A stretch of 64,000 bases of DNA from Desulfallas thermosapovorans DSM 6562 (lineage in GTDB: Bacteria > Bacillota > Desulfotomaculia > Desulfotomaculales > Desulfallaceae): NCBI RefSeq assembly GCF_008124625.1, contig NZ_VNHM01000014.1:1-64000 (forward strand), read 5' to 3'. A program made the translations under genes and the position numbers. Numbering within the stretch: position 1 is the stretch's first letter; each line of letters starts with the position of its first letter. This document shows positions 26,088 through 34,270 of this stretch, one piece after another. The notes below the pieces were generated by a model. That model made no database searches, was not told the DNA's origin, and saw only the letters and a program-made list of their open reading frames with translations.

Positions 26088-27002
26088 GTGGCCAAGAGGT
26101 GCCGGACCGTCGCTTTTGGGGTATTTCTTTGGGGTAAGACGCGACCGTCCGGCTGGGCTGGTGGTGGGAGTATGTTCCAGTCTTTTCTTTGGAGTTTGTT
26201 TTGTGATCGCGCAGGCTTTCACGCAAAAAACGCGTCAAAGCCTGCGCTGAGCCTGTCTGTGATAAAGTGATCGAAATTGGGCGGCGGCCGCCGCCAGATT
26301 GGGGTGACCGGCAGGTCACCCCAATCTGCGGCAGCGCCGGTGCGGATGCTGCCGTATAGTGGGCGATGTATGTGCAATGGAGAATATTCGATGCGCTTTG
26401 TGACGGTGGTGTGCTTGTCTGGTTATCGGTGGCTATGGCACAGCGTGGCTGATTGTAATAGCAGTGGGCATTGTCTATCGGTAACAAGGCTGTAGGGTGT
26501 GGATTGGGGACGTTGGATGTTTTAGTTTATGCTGGCTAATTTATTTTTGGGCGCTAATTCCCGCCACCCACTTTCGCTACCGAGCCCGCTTCGCGGTCTC
26601 GGTTTAACGCTCATGGCCCCTTCGGGGCCACCGTGGGTACCCGGCGGAGCGCGGCTTTGGAGTTTTTCTTTGGGGTCTTAATATGGATGCGCCGCTAACG
26701 CGGCGCTTTGATTATATTTTTCGCCTTTCGGCGGCCTCATTATAGCTGCCCTGTGACGGCAGGTAAAGGGCAAGGGCCTGCGGCATATCCTCCCGGCCCG
26801 TTGGGCCGGTCCGGTATTCCTCGGCCTCGCGCTTCGCGCGACCCTTTACCTACCGACACAGTGCTGCTGGTTCGGCCTTAAGCCGAAAGGCAAAAAAACG
26901 CGGGGGGATTTAAAAGATATTTGGGGATTACTAATCCCCAAACCCCTTTTGGGGCTTCGCCCGGGTATGAGTTCGGTTAGTGTTTTAAAGGAGGGGTTTC
27001 GT
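26088..27002. other. Second hairpin-dense non-coding island
   Basis: About 900 bp with no convincing gene. Inverted repeats: 26101-26113 with 26141-26153 (13 bp, one mismatch); 26209-26219 with 26237-26247 (11 bp perfect, plus an inner 4-bp stem); 26296-26309 with 26314-26327 (14 bp perfect around GGCA). The last is directly preceded by the GC-rich palindrome GCGGCGGCCGCCGCC. From 26570 to 26900 there are many short TTCG-capped stems. Just before the next gene, 26920-26942 forms TTTGGGGATT-ACT-AATCCCCAAA. Candidate roles are replication or transfer origin, or mRNA-level regulation. Confidence 0.6.
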
Positions 27003-27485
27003 ATGAAGGTTATTCTGGAAAATGAACTGGAAAAGTGCGCCTGGGAAATTATGATGGCAGCCCATCATAAGTGGAAGAGAAATTATGGCAGTTCGATGTG
27101 TGACTATTTGGATTTCTATTTTGAGGATATTTACAAAGAGGAAGCCGATAAGGCGGTGAACGACGAGGTTGATCGACGGCTGCGGGATAAGTTTGGCGAT
27201 GAGTTTTTTGTTAGCGAGGATGAATATGTAAAATCGGAATTAGAAGTATATGCACTTGATGAATTGACTGATGAGGAAAGGCAGCAGTTGGAACAAGATT
27301 TTCGTGAGGATTACGAGTATGTGTGGGAGCAGATTGAAGACGAAAGAGATTATCTGTTGGAGGATGTGAGGCAAAAATTGAGAGGCGTTTATTATACTTT
27401 TTTCAATGGACCACAAAGGCTGACGATTATTTATAACGGTGAGGTTATCCAGGGGGTTGATAATGGGCAGGAATGTGAGGCGTGA
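27003..27485 (+). CDS. Acidic hypothetical protein
   Basis: 160 residues, strongly acidic, with many Asp/Glu in the central part (DELTDEERQQLEQDFREDYE). Predicted mostly helical with an N-terminal KVILENELEKCAWEIMMAAHH segment. No family recognised. An ATG at 27003 follows AAAGGAGGGG. Its leader is similar in sequence to that of the gene at 24358. The acidity could suggest a nucleic-acid-mimic or anti-restriction type protein, but there is no direct evidence. Confidence 0.6.
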   Translation: MKVILENELEKCAWEIMMAAHHKWKRNYGSSMCDYLDFYFEDIYKEEADKAVNDEVDRRLRDKFGDEFFVSEDEYVKSELEVYALDELTDEERQQLEQDFREDYEYVWEQIEDERDYLLEDVRQKLRGVYYTFFNGPQRLTIIYNGEVIQGVDNGQECEA

Positions 27486-27510
27486 AGGTGGTTGCTTGTT
27501 GGAGTAGGAG

Positions 27511-27550
27511 GCATTACACCCGCTATGCTTAGCGGCGAAGGGTGTAATGC
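27511..27550 (+). terminator. Hairpin after the acidic protein gene
   Basis: GCATTACACCC (27511-27521) pairs with GGGTGTAATGC (27540-27550), with inner CGCT/AGCG. No T run follows, so it may be an mRNA-stabilising or regulatory hairpin instead. Confidence 0.5.
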
Positions 27551-27655
27551 TCCCGGCACCACCCCAAAGGGCAGTTACCAACATTATAGCTTGCCTTTGG
27601 GGGTGAAGTAAATCTGACTCCAGGGAGGTGCGTTATTATTACAGGCAGGCGGTGT

Positions 27656-28051
27656 TTGGTTGAGGATGCAATTGCGGGACATGTTTATCGGCTTTTAGCC
27701 GGTTTTGTGGCAAAACACAATATTTCGGTTGTATACATGCCGGTGAAAGAGCTAACAGTGGGCTATATTGACGGCTTATTTATTCACTCGGATATTGATG
27801 ATGCTATTTTTATTGATAAGGATTTACCCTTGGCGGAAAAGTGTTTTGTTTTAGCTCATGAATTCGGACATTATGTGATGCACCGCAGACAAATGAATGC
27901 TGTTTGGGAAAAAAATTATTGGTCGGGCAGCAATAGCTCCTGGGTGGTCAAGAAGGAAGCTGAGGCGGATCGCTTTGCCTACCGGTTGCTTGATTTAGCA
28001 AAAAGGTCGGTACAAAGTGAAACGGGGAGGGGTTATTGTGAAAGCTGTTGA
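27656..28051 (+). CDS. ImmA/IrrE-family zinc metallopeptidase
   Basis: 131 residues from the TTG at 27656. The zinc site HEFGH is in CFVLAHEFGHYVMHRRQM, and the third ligand is probably a glutamate in KKEAEADRFAYRLL. ImmA-type peptidases cleave XRE repressors and switch mobile elements on. The start is unclear: the TTG lacks a good RBS, whereas AGGGAGG (27622-27628) lies 6 nt before an in-frame ATT at 27635. No adjacent ImmR-type repressor gene is visible. Confidence 0.8.
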   Translation: MVEDAIAGHVYRLLAGFVAKHNISVVYMPVKELTVGYIDGLFIHSDIDDAIFIDKDLPLAEKCFVLAHEFGHYVMHRRQMNAVWEKNYWSGSNSSWVVKKEAEADRFAYRLLDLAKRSVQSETGRGYCESC

Positions 28052-28292
28052 GTGTACCGCCGGGTATGTTGAATGCACTGCAGGGCAACATATTAATTCA
28101 AATTTAATTAAACTGCGCGAGCTCATAGAGGAAACAGTGCTATTAGATGAACCAGTGGACGGATGGTGGTCGAGATTATTCAAAGAGCTTTCCCTGATTG
28201 ATTATACGGCTGTTCTAGCGATTGTAATTACCGGTTATGACGAGGCCAAAAAGCAAACAAGGCCATGCAGCCACGAACAGGAGGGATATTAA
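28038..28292 (+). CDS. Hypothetical protein with duplicated VECTAG motif
   Basis: 84 residues. A GTG at 28038 follows GGGGAGGG and overlaps the end of the peptidase gene. The N-terminus has a tandem near-duplication (AVECTAGYVECTAGQ). The rest is acidic/helical with a hydrophobic stretch (DYTAVLAIVITGY). No known family. It also overlaps the next gene start. Confidence 0.55.
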   Translation: MKAVECTAGYVECTAGQHINSNLIKLRELIEETVLLDEPVDGWWSRLFKELSLIDYTAVLAIVITGYDEAKKQTRPCSHEQEGY

Positions 28293-28741
28293 TAGAACGG
28301 CAATGGCAGGGTGTTAATACCCAAACTCATTTGTTGGAGAATAAATTATTATCCATGGTTCATAAGCTTATTGACCCTGACTTAAAACAATGTCTTCCCG
28401 AGGAATATAGGAAGAATAGTCCACTGGATACACTTGAAAATGCACGGTCATGGCTTTCTCCCATATATGATCCTGACGATGGGCCGAAGTACAATGAGCT
28501 AGTCGATGAGCTTGATTGTCATTATAATGACCTTTTACAGGTTGTTCCAGTTGAAAAACAAGGAAGTTTCTGTGATGTCTTTGGTCTCTATTTGGATTGT
28601 ATGAATCAATTGTGTGCTATGGAAAAGGAAAACTTTTATAAAACGGGACTGCGGGATGGGTTTTTGTTGGCGGTGGAGCTGCTGGCGGTTCAAGGCGAAA
28701 ATAAGGCCATAAATAAAACTGGCCTTAGGAACTACCCTTGA
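28265..28741 (+). CDS. Hypothetical helical protein
   Basis: 158 residues, or about 145 if it starts later. Helical, with DVFGLYLDCMNQLCAMEKENFYKTGLRDGFLLAVELL near the C-terminus. This is the pattern of small proteins of unknown function with a terminal YxxGLRDGxxL motif common in Clostridial elements. Overlaps the previous gene, so co-transcribed. Confidence 0.6.
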   Translation: MQPRTGGILIERQWQGVNTQTHLLENKLLSMVHKLIDPDLKQCLPEEYRKNSPLDTLENARSWLSPIYDPDDGPKYNELVDELDCHYNDLLQVVPVEKQGSFCDVFGLYLDCMNQLCAMEKENFYKTGLRDGFLLAVELLAVQGENKAINKTGLRNYP

Positions 28742-28951
28742 TAGGCATAAAAAAGCTCTTTAAACGGCCTTCACGGGCTTCTAAGAGTGTTTATTAGCTA
28801 ATCAGTTGGGTAAGGTTGACAGTAAGGCTGTGTAGTGGCCACCAGGTGGCCCCTGCATAGCCACCAACATGAAAGGGGGTGCTGCCGCGGACAATTTTGC
28901 GTCTTGTATGTGGTATAATGTGCTAAAATCGCCAAAGGGGAGGAACTTATC
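28742..28951 (+). promoter_or_regulatory. Intergenic region with promoter of the exported-protein genes
   Basis: A weak hairpin region follows the previous gene (28745-28800). A perfect TATAAT lies at 28914-28919, about 30 nt before the next start codon, with only a poor -35 (around GCGGAC at 28887). A perfect inverted GTGGCCACC/GGTGGC-type repeat lies near 28834-28856. No gene in the gap. Confidence 0.45.
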
Positions 28952-30022
28952 ATGCGGAAGGTTTTAATTGTGCCTTTAATTGCCGTGATTATGCTTGCTA
29001 TGACTGCGGCCATGGCCATGGCCGACAGTAAAGAGCAAATAGACGTATACGACCACCAGAAACAGCTTGTCAAATCCGTAGTATTTATAGTTGGCTTTGA
29101 ACAATACTTCGTTGATGGACAAACGCCCGGTATTTCGATGGACGCCAAGCCGTTCATTGAAACAGGCCGCACCTTCGTGCCAATTCGTTATCTATCCAAC
29201 GCCCTGGGCGTTACCGATGATTATATCGGTTGGGAAAGCCCCAAAGTAACCTTGGACGAGCCCGGCTTTCCGGTGGTGGAGTTGGCCGTAGGCAGTAAGA
29301 CCATAAAAAGTGACGGCCAGGCCCAAACCATGGACGTTTCTCCGCTTTTGAGGGAAGGCCGCACATATCTCCCGGCCCGGTGGGTGGCCGAGGCCCTGGG
29401 CTATGAAGTCGAGTGGGATGCACAGAATCAGGTAGTACTTTGTTGGCCCAAAGGGGCAGCTAAGCCGGACGTGAGCAGCATAATTCAATATATCAAAAAC
29501 CAAACCCCGGCAGTGCCCGTAGCACCGGTGCAGCCGACCCAACCGGAGCTACCGGCAGGTCCGGCAGGTGAAACCCGGCCCTTTAGCGGGAAACCGCTTG
29601 ATCCGAATGATTATGTAGTTGCCGAGAGAAAGGCCATACCAGCGGAATTCAAACTGCCCGGTGCCAGCATCATGGAAATGACAGTAGAGGAACTGCGGCA
29701 AAAACCGGTTATGATGGGCGAAGCTAATGATTATAAAATTATTTATAGCGTAGATGTGCAAAAGGACATGATTTATGTAAAGCAAGCCGCAACCGGCCTT
29801 GCACCGGCCAGATTAATACTTGCCAAAGACAACGACCTATCAGTACAACGTGATAATACTCTAAAAAAATACAGCAGCAACCCTTTTACCCACGGCTACT
29901 ATGTTAGCCTGGAAGCTGATCCGGGCGGCGGTACTAAAATCGAAGACGTAACTCATGTCATACTGTTATATTACGACCAAGCCCTGGCAATTAAAAACCC
30001 TCTTTACAAAGGAGGTAAATAA
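28952..30022 (+). CDS. Exported protein with stalk (copper amine oxidase N-terminal-like) domain
   Basis: 356 residues. A signal peptide (KVLIVPLIAVIMLAMTAAMAMA) is followed by the stalk-domain pattern: GRTFVPIRYLSNALG and GRTYLPARWVAEALGYEVEW, with typical beta-rich spacing. A Pro-rich linker (VPVAPVQPTQPELPAGPAG) separates it from a C-terminal domain without a recognised family (KPVMMGEANDYKIIYSVDV). The stalk domain is common in surface proteins of Clostridia. It is followed after 3 bp by a second exported protein. Confidence 0.8.
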   Translation: MRKVLIVPLIAVIMLAMTAAMAMADSKEQIDVYDHQKQLVKSVVFIVGFEQYFVDGQTPGISMDAKPFIETGRTFVPIRYLSNALGVTDDYIGWESPKVTLDEPGFPVVELAVGSKTIKSDGQAQTMDVSPLLREGRTYLPARWVAEALGYEVEWDAQNQVVLCWPKGAAKPDVSSIIQYIKNQTPAVPVAPVQPTQPELPAGPAGETRPFSGKPLDPNDYVVAERKAIPAEFKLPGASIMEMTVEELRQKPVMMGEANDYKIIYSVDVQKDMIYVKQAATGLAPARLILAKDNDLSVQRDNTLKKYSSNPFTHGYYVSLEADPGGGTKIEDVTHVILLYYDQALAIKNPLYKGGK

Positions 30023-30025
30023 CCA

Positions 30026-31765
30026 ATGCGTTTAAAAAAGTTAATACTTCTGCTGGTAACTCTGCTGCTGCTCCCGGGAACGGCCTTGGCCAATCCCCAG
30101 GAGCAGTTTATTTTACAGGAAATTAAGGTGGGACACTTTGACGTATGGCAGCACACAGACGGCACCTGGCAGGATACCGATCATGACGGCGAAGTTGATC
30201 CATATGGACTTAAAGATAAAAAAGTGCCCGAACCACCATACACCTATCCTGATTCGCAATACGCAAACCAATTTACACCCACCAGGGTGGAGATAACAAA
30301 GATAACCCAAGCATCAAACTTGACGGATGAAGAACTAAAAAAAGCTGGCCGGTCGGAAACTTGGAGGGTTTTCAATGAAAATTATCTAACCAAACTCCCC
30401 AACGCCTACTCCGCCGCCAAAACCAGCGAGGACATCGCCCAAGGCACAGTCAGCGTCGAAAAAACCTTCGACCTGATGCCTGAATTGCTCGACCTAAAAG
30501 ACCCCACCGTCCGTGCCGAGCTAGGCATGACCGACCGTGACTTCTCCGACATGGCCCAGGGCTGGCGTTGGTACACGCCGGTGCTGATAAAGTGGTACGG
30601 GGTACCCAAGGTGGTGGTACAACCCCCTGATTTCTCCGTCACCTTAGACCGGTACGAATTTAAAGACATGAACCCCGGTGACAAGATAACGCTTACAGCC
30701 ACATTTAAACTAAACGAAAACCACCCGCAACCTGAAAGGGCTAAGCTGGGTGCTTTTCATGTTACAGGGACGGAATACACCGCTACAATGGTACCGGTTG
30801 AACCAAGCGATGCCCTTGACAGCAACGGGATTATTAAATTTAACCCCGGCGAAACAAAGCAATACAGAATAACCGTAACGGTCTCCACCAGAAACAGCGT
30901 AGTTCAGGCCAAGATTTGGCCCGCAGACACAACAATTGACGCCAACTGGACTAACAACCGTGCCGAAGCTCAAATCAGGCTAAATCAAAACCTTTGGACA
31001 GAACCGATTAGTAATACAAATCTGGAAACCCGGGAAGGTAACTCCGTTAACGTAACCGCAAGAATCCATAACGACAGCGGCAGCATGATTGTAACCCGCG
31101 TTATCTGGACCCTGGATGGTAAAGTAATCAAGGACATCAAGGACTTTGACGTTATAAGCCAGGGGGACAGCTCCATAACCGTTACCCCCGGCGTTGGTGA
31201 ACATAATCTGACCGTAGAAGTTAACCCTGACAGGAATAAACCCGTAAACGAGGCAACTTTCGCTGATAATAAAACTACCTATACCATTAACGTAGCACCG
31301 CAGCGGGAAGAAGCGTCAGGGAACATCCAAATAATTGGCCCTGATGTATGGGATTGTTACAAAGAACAAAAACTGTATTCCTTCACAGTAAAAATATCAG
31401 GTTACTTACCATATGAGCGTTACCGGGACCGTGACGGTAACGTGCGTTACCGGAGTAAAACGTATAATATGACGGTCAAAACCAGCGGTGAAGGCGTTGA
31501 AACATACCAATGGACGCCGAACAACCAGTTCGGGAACCCGCAACTAACCAGGCCCGTGGTGAAAAGCTGGTCGGAGGGCTATTCGGCGTCCTCGGGTTCT
31601 TTCACCAAGAGTTTTCATTATGTGTTCCCGTATGTTGGAATGCGCGGTTTCTCCGATTCAACACTAGTGATTGAGGCAACGGACAGTAGATTCGGTACTG
31701 CACGCAAGGTGGTAACTATAAAACCGACACCGGTGAAAATCCCGGAATATAAACTTACACTATAG
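30026..31765 (+). CDS. Exported protein with CARDB-like beta-sandwich repeats
   Basis: 579 residues. The signal peptide is KKLILLLVTLLLLPGTALA. At least two CARDB-like adhesion/beta-sandwich repeats are suggested by NWTNNRAEAQIRL (about residue 320) and ATFADNKTTYTINV (about residue 425), which end with the family's typical N-x-A-x-x-I strand. The N-terminal ~150 residues carry DGTWQDTDHDGEVDPYG, a calcium-loop-like segment. The RBS is AAAGGAGGTAAATAACC. It lies between two stalk-domain proteins, so the three look like one surface operon. Confidence 0.78.
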   Translation: MRLKKLILLLVTLLLLPGTALANPQEQFILQEIKVGHFDVWQHTDGTWQDTDHDGEVDPYGLKDKKVPEPPYTYPDSQYANQFTPTRVEITKITQASNLTDEELKKAGRSETWRVFNENYLTKLPNAYSAAKTSEDIAQGTVSVEKTFDLMPELLDLKDPTVRAELGMTDRDFSDMAQGWRWYTPVLIKWYGVPKVVVQPPDFSVTLDRYEFKDMNPGDKITLTATFKLNENHPQPERAKLGAFHVTGTEYTATMVPVEPSDALDSNGIIKFNPGETKQYRITVTVSTRNSVVQAKIWPADTTIDANWTNNRAEAQIRLNQNLWTEPISNTNLETREGNSVNVTARIHNDSGSMIVTRVIWTLDGKVIKDIKDFDVISQGDSSITVTPGVGEHNLTVEVNPDRNKPVNEATFADNKTTYTINVAPQREEASGNIQIIGPDVWDCYKEQKLYSFTVKISGYLPYERYRDRDGNVRYRSKTYNMTVKTSGEGVETYQWTPNNQFGNPQLTRPVVKSWSEGYSASSGSFTKSFHYVFPYVGMRGFSDSTLVIEATDSRFGTARKVVTIKPTPVKIPEYKLTL

Positions 31766-31782
31766 AAAGGGAGTTAAAAATT

Positions 31783-32241
31783 ATGAAAAAGCTGACCATC
31801 TTAATTTCTCTAATTATTGCGTTAACAATGGTGCCTTTGGGGTCATTTGCTAATGAACCTGTTAGTGAGAAAAGTATCACTGTTCAAGATTGTATTGTGA
31901 AACTTATTTATGACAATGAAAACAATCCCCAGGAAGAAGCTAATTTTTATGGCCTGCGCCATATTTGCGAATCTTTTGGTTACGACGTTGAGTGGGACAG
32001 CGGCCAAAATTATGCTATAGTCACCGGGGGAAACGGGAAAACCCTCACTGATACTGATGGGAATAACATTGATGCTCTAGTAATTAGACCAGGAGCTTAT
32101 GTAATCGAGTTGCTTGATGAAAGAAACGGAAAATTAGATGAATTACCTGCCGGTTATGAGCCGTTCATTGAGAATAACCGGTTATATGTGCATAGCTCTG
32201 TTTTTGAGAAGTATTTTGGCTTAAAGGCTGTTATTGATTAG
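31783..32241 (+). CDS. Small exported stalk-domain protein
   Basis: 152 residues. A signal peptide (KKLTILISLIIALTMVPLGSFA) is followed by a stalk-domain-like module (YGLRHICESFGYDVEWDSGQNYAIVTG, LPAGYEPFIENNRLYVHSSVFEKYFGL). RBS AAAGGGAG. Third gene of the exported set. Confidence 0.75.
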   Translation: MKKLTILISLIIALTMVPLGSFANEPVSEKSITVQDCIVKLIYDNENNPQEEANFYGLRHICESFGYDVEWDSGQNYAIVTGGNGKTLTDTDGNNIDALVIRPGAYVIELLDERNGKLDELPAGYEPFIENNRLYVHSSVFEKYFGLKAVID

Positions 32242-32304
32242 TATATTGGAAAATGACGGTCCGGGTTTTACCCGGGCCGCTCATAGACCAAAGGGGGGAT
32301 ATCA

Positions 32305-32652
32305 ATGTGCCACAATGATAATAGGGTGGAAGAAGCCATGGCAAAAGCCAAATACAAGCAACTTGACGATGGTACATATTACGGGGAAATTCCAGAATAT
32401 CCAGGTGTGTGGGCTAACGAAAGGACACTGGAAGAGTGCCGGAGGGTTTTACAGGAAGTTCTAGAAGAATGGCTTATACTAAAAGAATTTGAAAATTCCC
32501 TGGAAGAAGTAGAAATAACGCCGGAGGAAGAAGAGGCAATAGCCCAGGGCATAGCCGAATTAGATGCCGGTTTGGGAGTAAAGGCTAAAGATGTATGGAA
32601 GGAGCTGGGGTTATTGGAGGATAATGATCAACAGAAAAAGGATGGTGATTAA
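32305..32652 (+). CDS. HicB-like antitoxin
   Basis: 115 residues. The core AKAKYKQLDDGTYYGEIPEY followed by PGVWANERTLEECRRVLQEVLEEW matches the HicB/UPF0150 beta-alpha fold. The C-terminal acidic tail is longer than usual. An ATG at 32305 has a GGGGGG RBS; an ATG at 32338 begins the fold itself. No HicA toxin (small dsRBD) is visible beside it, so it may be an orphan. Confidence 0.75.
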   Translation: MCHNDNRVEEAMAKAKYKQLDDGTYYGEIPEYPGVWANERTLEECRRVLQEVLEEWLILKEFENSLEEVEITPEEEEAIAQGIAELDAGLGVKAKDVWKELGLLEDNDQQKKDGD

Positions 32653-32653
32653 T

Positions 32654-32806
32654 ATGCCGGATAATGAGCTATTAGAATGGCTCAAAGCAAGGCAACGTTT
32701 TCCGATTGGGATAACGAAGAGGACGGTATATACGACAAATTATAAACAAATCATATTGCAGTGGGAAAACTACCCACTCTTATTTTTTGTAAGGAGGCAT
32801 GTATGA
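32654..32806 (+). CDS. Small ORF, overlapping an alternative frame
   Basis: 50 codons from the ATG at 32654 (MPDNELLEWLKARQRFPIG), just after the HicB-like gene. A second frame from the ATG at 32677 reads MAQSKATFSDWDNEEDGIYD and ends at 32745. The WDNEEDxIYD ending is a common C-terminal signature of small proteins and antitoxin-like proteins. A frameshift combining the two frames (MPDNELLEWLK then ATFSDWDNEEDGIYD) would look more natural, so this may be a broken gene. Confidence 0.4.
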   Translation: MPDNELLEWLKARQRFPIGITKRTVYTTNYKQIILQWENYPLLFFVRRHV

Positions 32807-33477
32807 AATTTCGCGTTGATGGGCTGGGTTTTTTCGGCAGCAGGCAATATGATACCCTGGAGGAAGCCAGGGCCAACATATACGATAAAAAAGGGCGTAA
32901 GGGTAATATCACAGTGGAACTGGCCGAAAAAGAATATGTCAGCTTAATAAACAGTTACAACGTTCAACTACAAAAAAACATGGGCACAATCCAGACTTTA
33001 CAGCAGGAAAACCAAAACCTTAAAAATCAAATACTCCATCTGCAAAACACATTGATACGTCCAGAAGTTGTGGAAGAAATAAGACGCCAGGCCCATCATA
33101 AGCTGAACGCTGAAGTAAAGGCCAGGGAGAAGATAACATTAGAATTGACTAATCAGCTTGAAGCAATGGCCAAACGGGAGAAAGGCTTGAGGGATGCCCT
33201 GGGCAGGTGGCAGAAAAAGGCTACAGGCGAAGATATGCGGCCACCTAAAGATTTGAAACAGAAAGGATTTCAATGCAATATAATAAAAAAACGTTTAGTA
33301 AAGGTATTTTTCCTGGAAAAATACCTGCCCCTCCCCTTTGATACCCAACTGGGTGAGGTGGAAAAATACGCGCTACAAGGACTGTCGGAGAAAGTTCAAC
33401 TTAAAAAGATATATTTAGATCGGGGCAAATGGGTGGCGCGGTTTGAATCACATGAACCGCTGGAAGAAGGCTTTTAA
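32803..33477 (+). CDS. Coiled-coil protein of unknown function
   Basis: 224 residues. An ATG at 32803 follows AAGGAGG. A long coiled coil is expected between about residues 40 and 150 (SLINSYNVQLQKNMGTIQTL, REKITLELTNQLEAMAKRE). The C-terminal part is basic. No family recognised. Directly followed by the putative large RNA. Confidence 0.65.
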   Translation: MKFRVDGLGFFGSRQYDTLEEARANIYDKKGRKGNITVELAEKEYVSLINSYNVQLQKNMGTIQTLQQENQNLKNQILHLQNTLIRPEVVEEIRRQAHHKLNAEVKAREKITLELTNQLEAMAKREKGLRDALGRWQKKATGEDMRPPKDLKQKGFQCNIIKKRLVKVFFLEKYLPLPFDTQLGEVEKYALQGLSEKVQLKKIYLDRGKWVARFESHEPLEEGF

Positions 33478-33504
33478 AACCTGGCATTCTATGGTATTAT
33501 AAAA

Positions 33505-34182
33505 ATATATATCTAACTAATTTTACTTTAATGTAACCTTCATGCTTATGCGTGATGCTAAACGGCACGAAGGAAAAACCTCAGCTGCAAGCGTGATGCT
33601 GGCATTTTGCACAGCTGATGGTTATTTGCAGGGTTCTTCTACTATTTCATCCCCTGGAAATAGTACGGATGGAAGCTCCGGAGCATGTTGCAAGCGAATA
33701 GCGCAACTGCTGAAGAACTGGCCCCAGGTAAAATCTCTGGCGTTAAGCGGGTGCAACTTGGGGAGCGAAGCCAATAGCGATGAGCTTGGCTTGCGGACAA
33801 AGGCTTAAAGCGATGAGTTAAGCCTAACATTTGAACCTGGTCCAGATAACTAAGCTGGCATATCAATGTCGGCACTGCGTGCAACAATGATATAGCCAGA
33901 CGGAGTTTTAGTAGGGTTAGTGTGGCACAGGTGTTAAACGATTCGCACATTGAAAATTTATCACCGGTGCCCGTCTCTGTTGACGGAGCCCATTTATAAA
34001 AAATTGCGGATAGCAATTTTTTATAGGGCGGAGTTAAACAGAGACGGGCTGAAAAAGCCCGTCAAAGTCACGGTAGCGTTAGGTTCCAGGGGTCGTCCAA
34101 GAAGAAAACCGCGAGAATTGATGGCTGGGGCTTTAGATTTCTTTTGCATTTTTAGGGGCCAGATATAGTCTGAGCCTTTTTT
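33505..34182 (+). ncRNA. Candidate large structured non-coding RNA (~680 nt)
   Basis: No convincing protein is encoded here; the one open frame at 33542-33808 has atypical composition. The stretch is packed with local helices: 33582-33617 (CAGCTG arms), 33642-33666 (ACTATTTC/GAAATAGT), 33768-33792 (AAGCCAA/TTGGCTT), 33801-33825 (AGGCTTAA/TTAAGCCT), 33970-34048 (CCCGTCTCTGTT/AACAGAGACGGG enclosing a 13-bp TATAAAAAATTGC stem). Two of these hairpins have the same loop, AGCGATGAG. CCCCTGGAA (33651-33659) is perfectly complementary to TTCCAGGGG (34084-34092), implying a long-range contact. It ends in an intrinsic terminator. It lies directly before an integrase gene. I cannot place it in a known class; GOLLD, ROOL and HEARO are the obvious comparisons. 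Confidence 0.7.
34157..34182 (+). terminator. Terminator of the putative large RNA
   Basis: GGC-CAGA-TATAG-TCTG-A-GCC hairpin (one bulged A) followed by TTTTTT. Confidence 0.7.
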
Positions 34183-34270
34183 GATTTTATGGGGATATAA
34201 AAATATTTTTACATAATTAAATATATTGTTCAGTTTATTTTACCGGCTGTGTAGCCGGTTTTAAATATTT

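Noticed and set aside
32677-32745. Stand-alone 22-codon gene in the alternative frame
   Set aside because: No RBS of its own; noted only as part of a possible frameshifted gene.
33542-33808. 88-codon open frame inside the putative large RNA
   Set aside because: Composition is Ser/Gly/Ala-rich without any domain pattern, the RBS is poor, and the helices run across it.
34157-34182. AGATATAGTC, resembling the S motif of group I introns
   Set aside because: It lies in the terminator hairpin and there is no matching GACTA (R motif) or P3/P7 pairing in the region.
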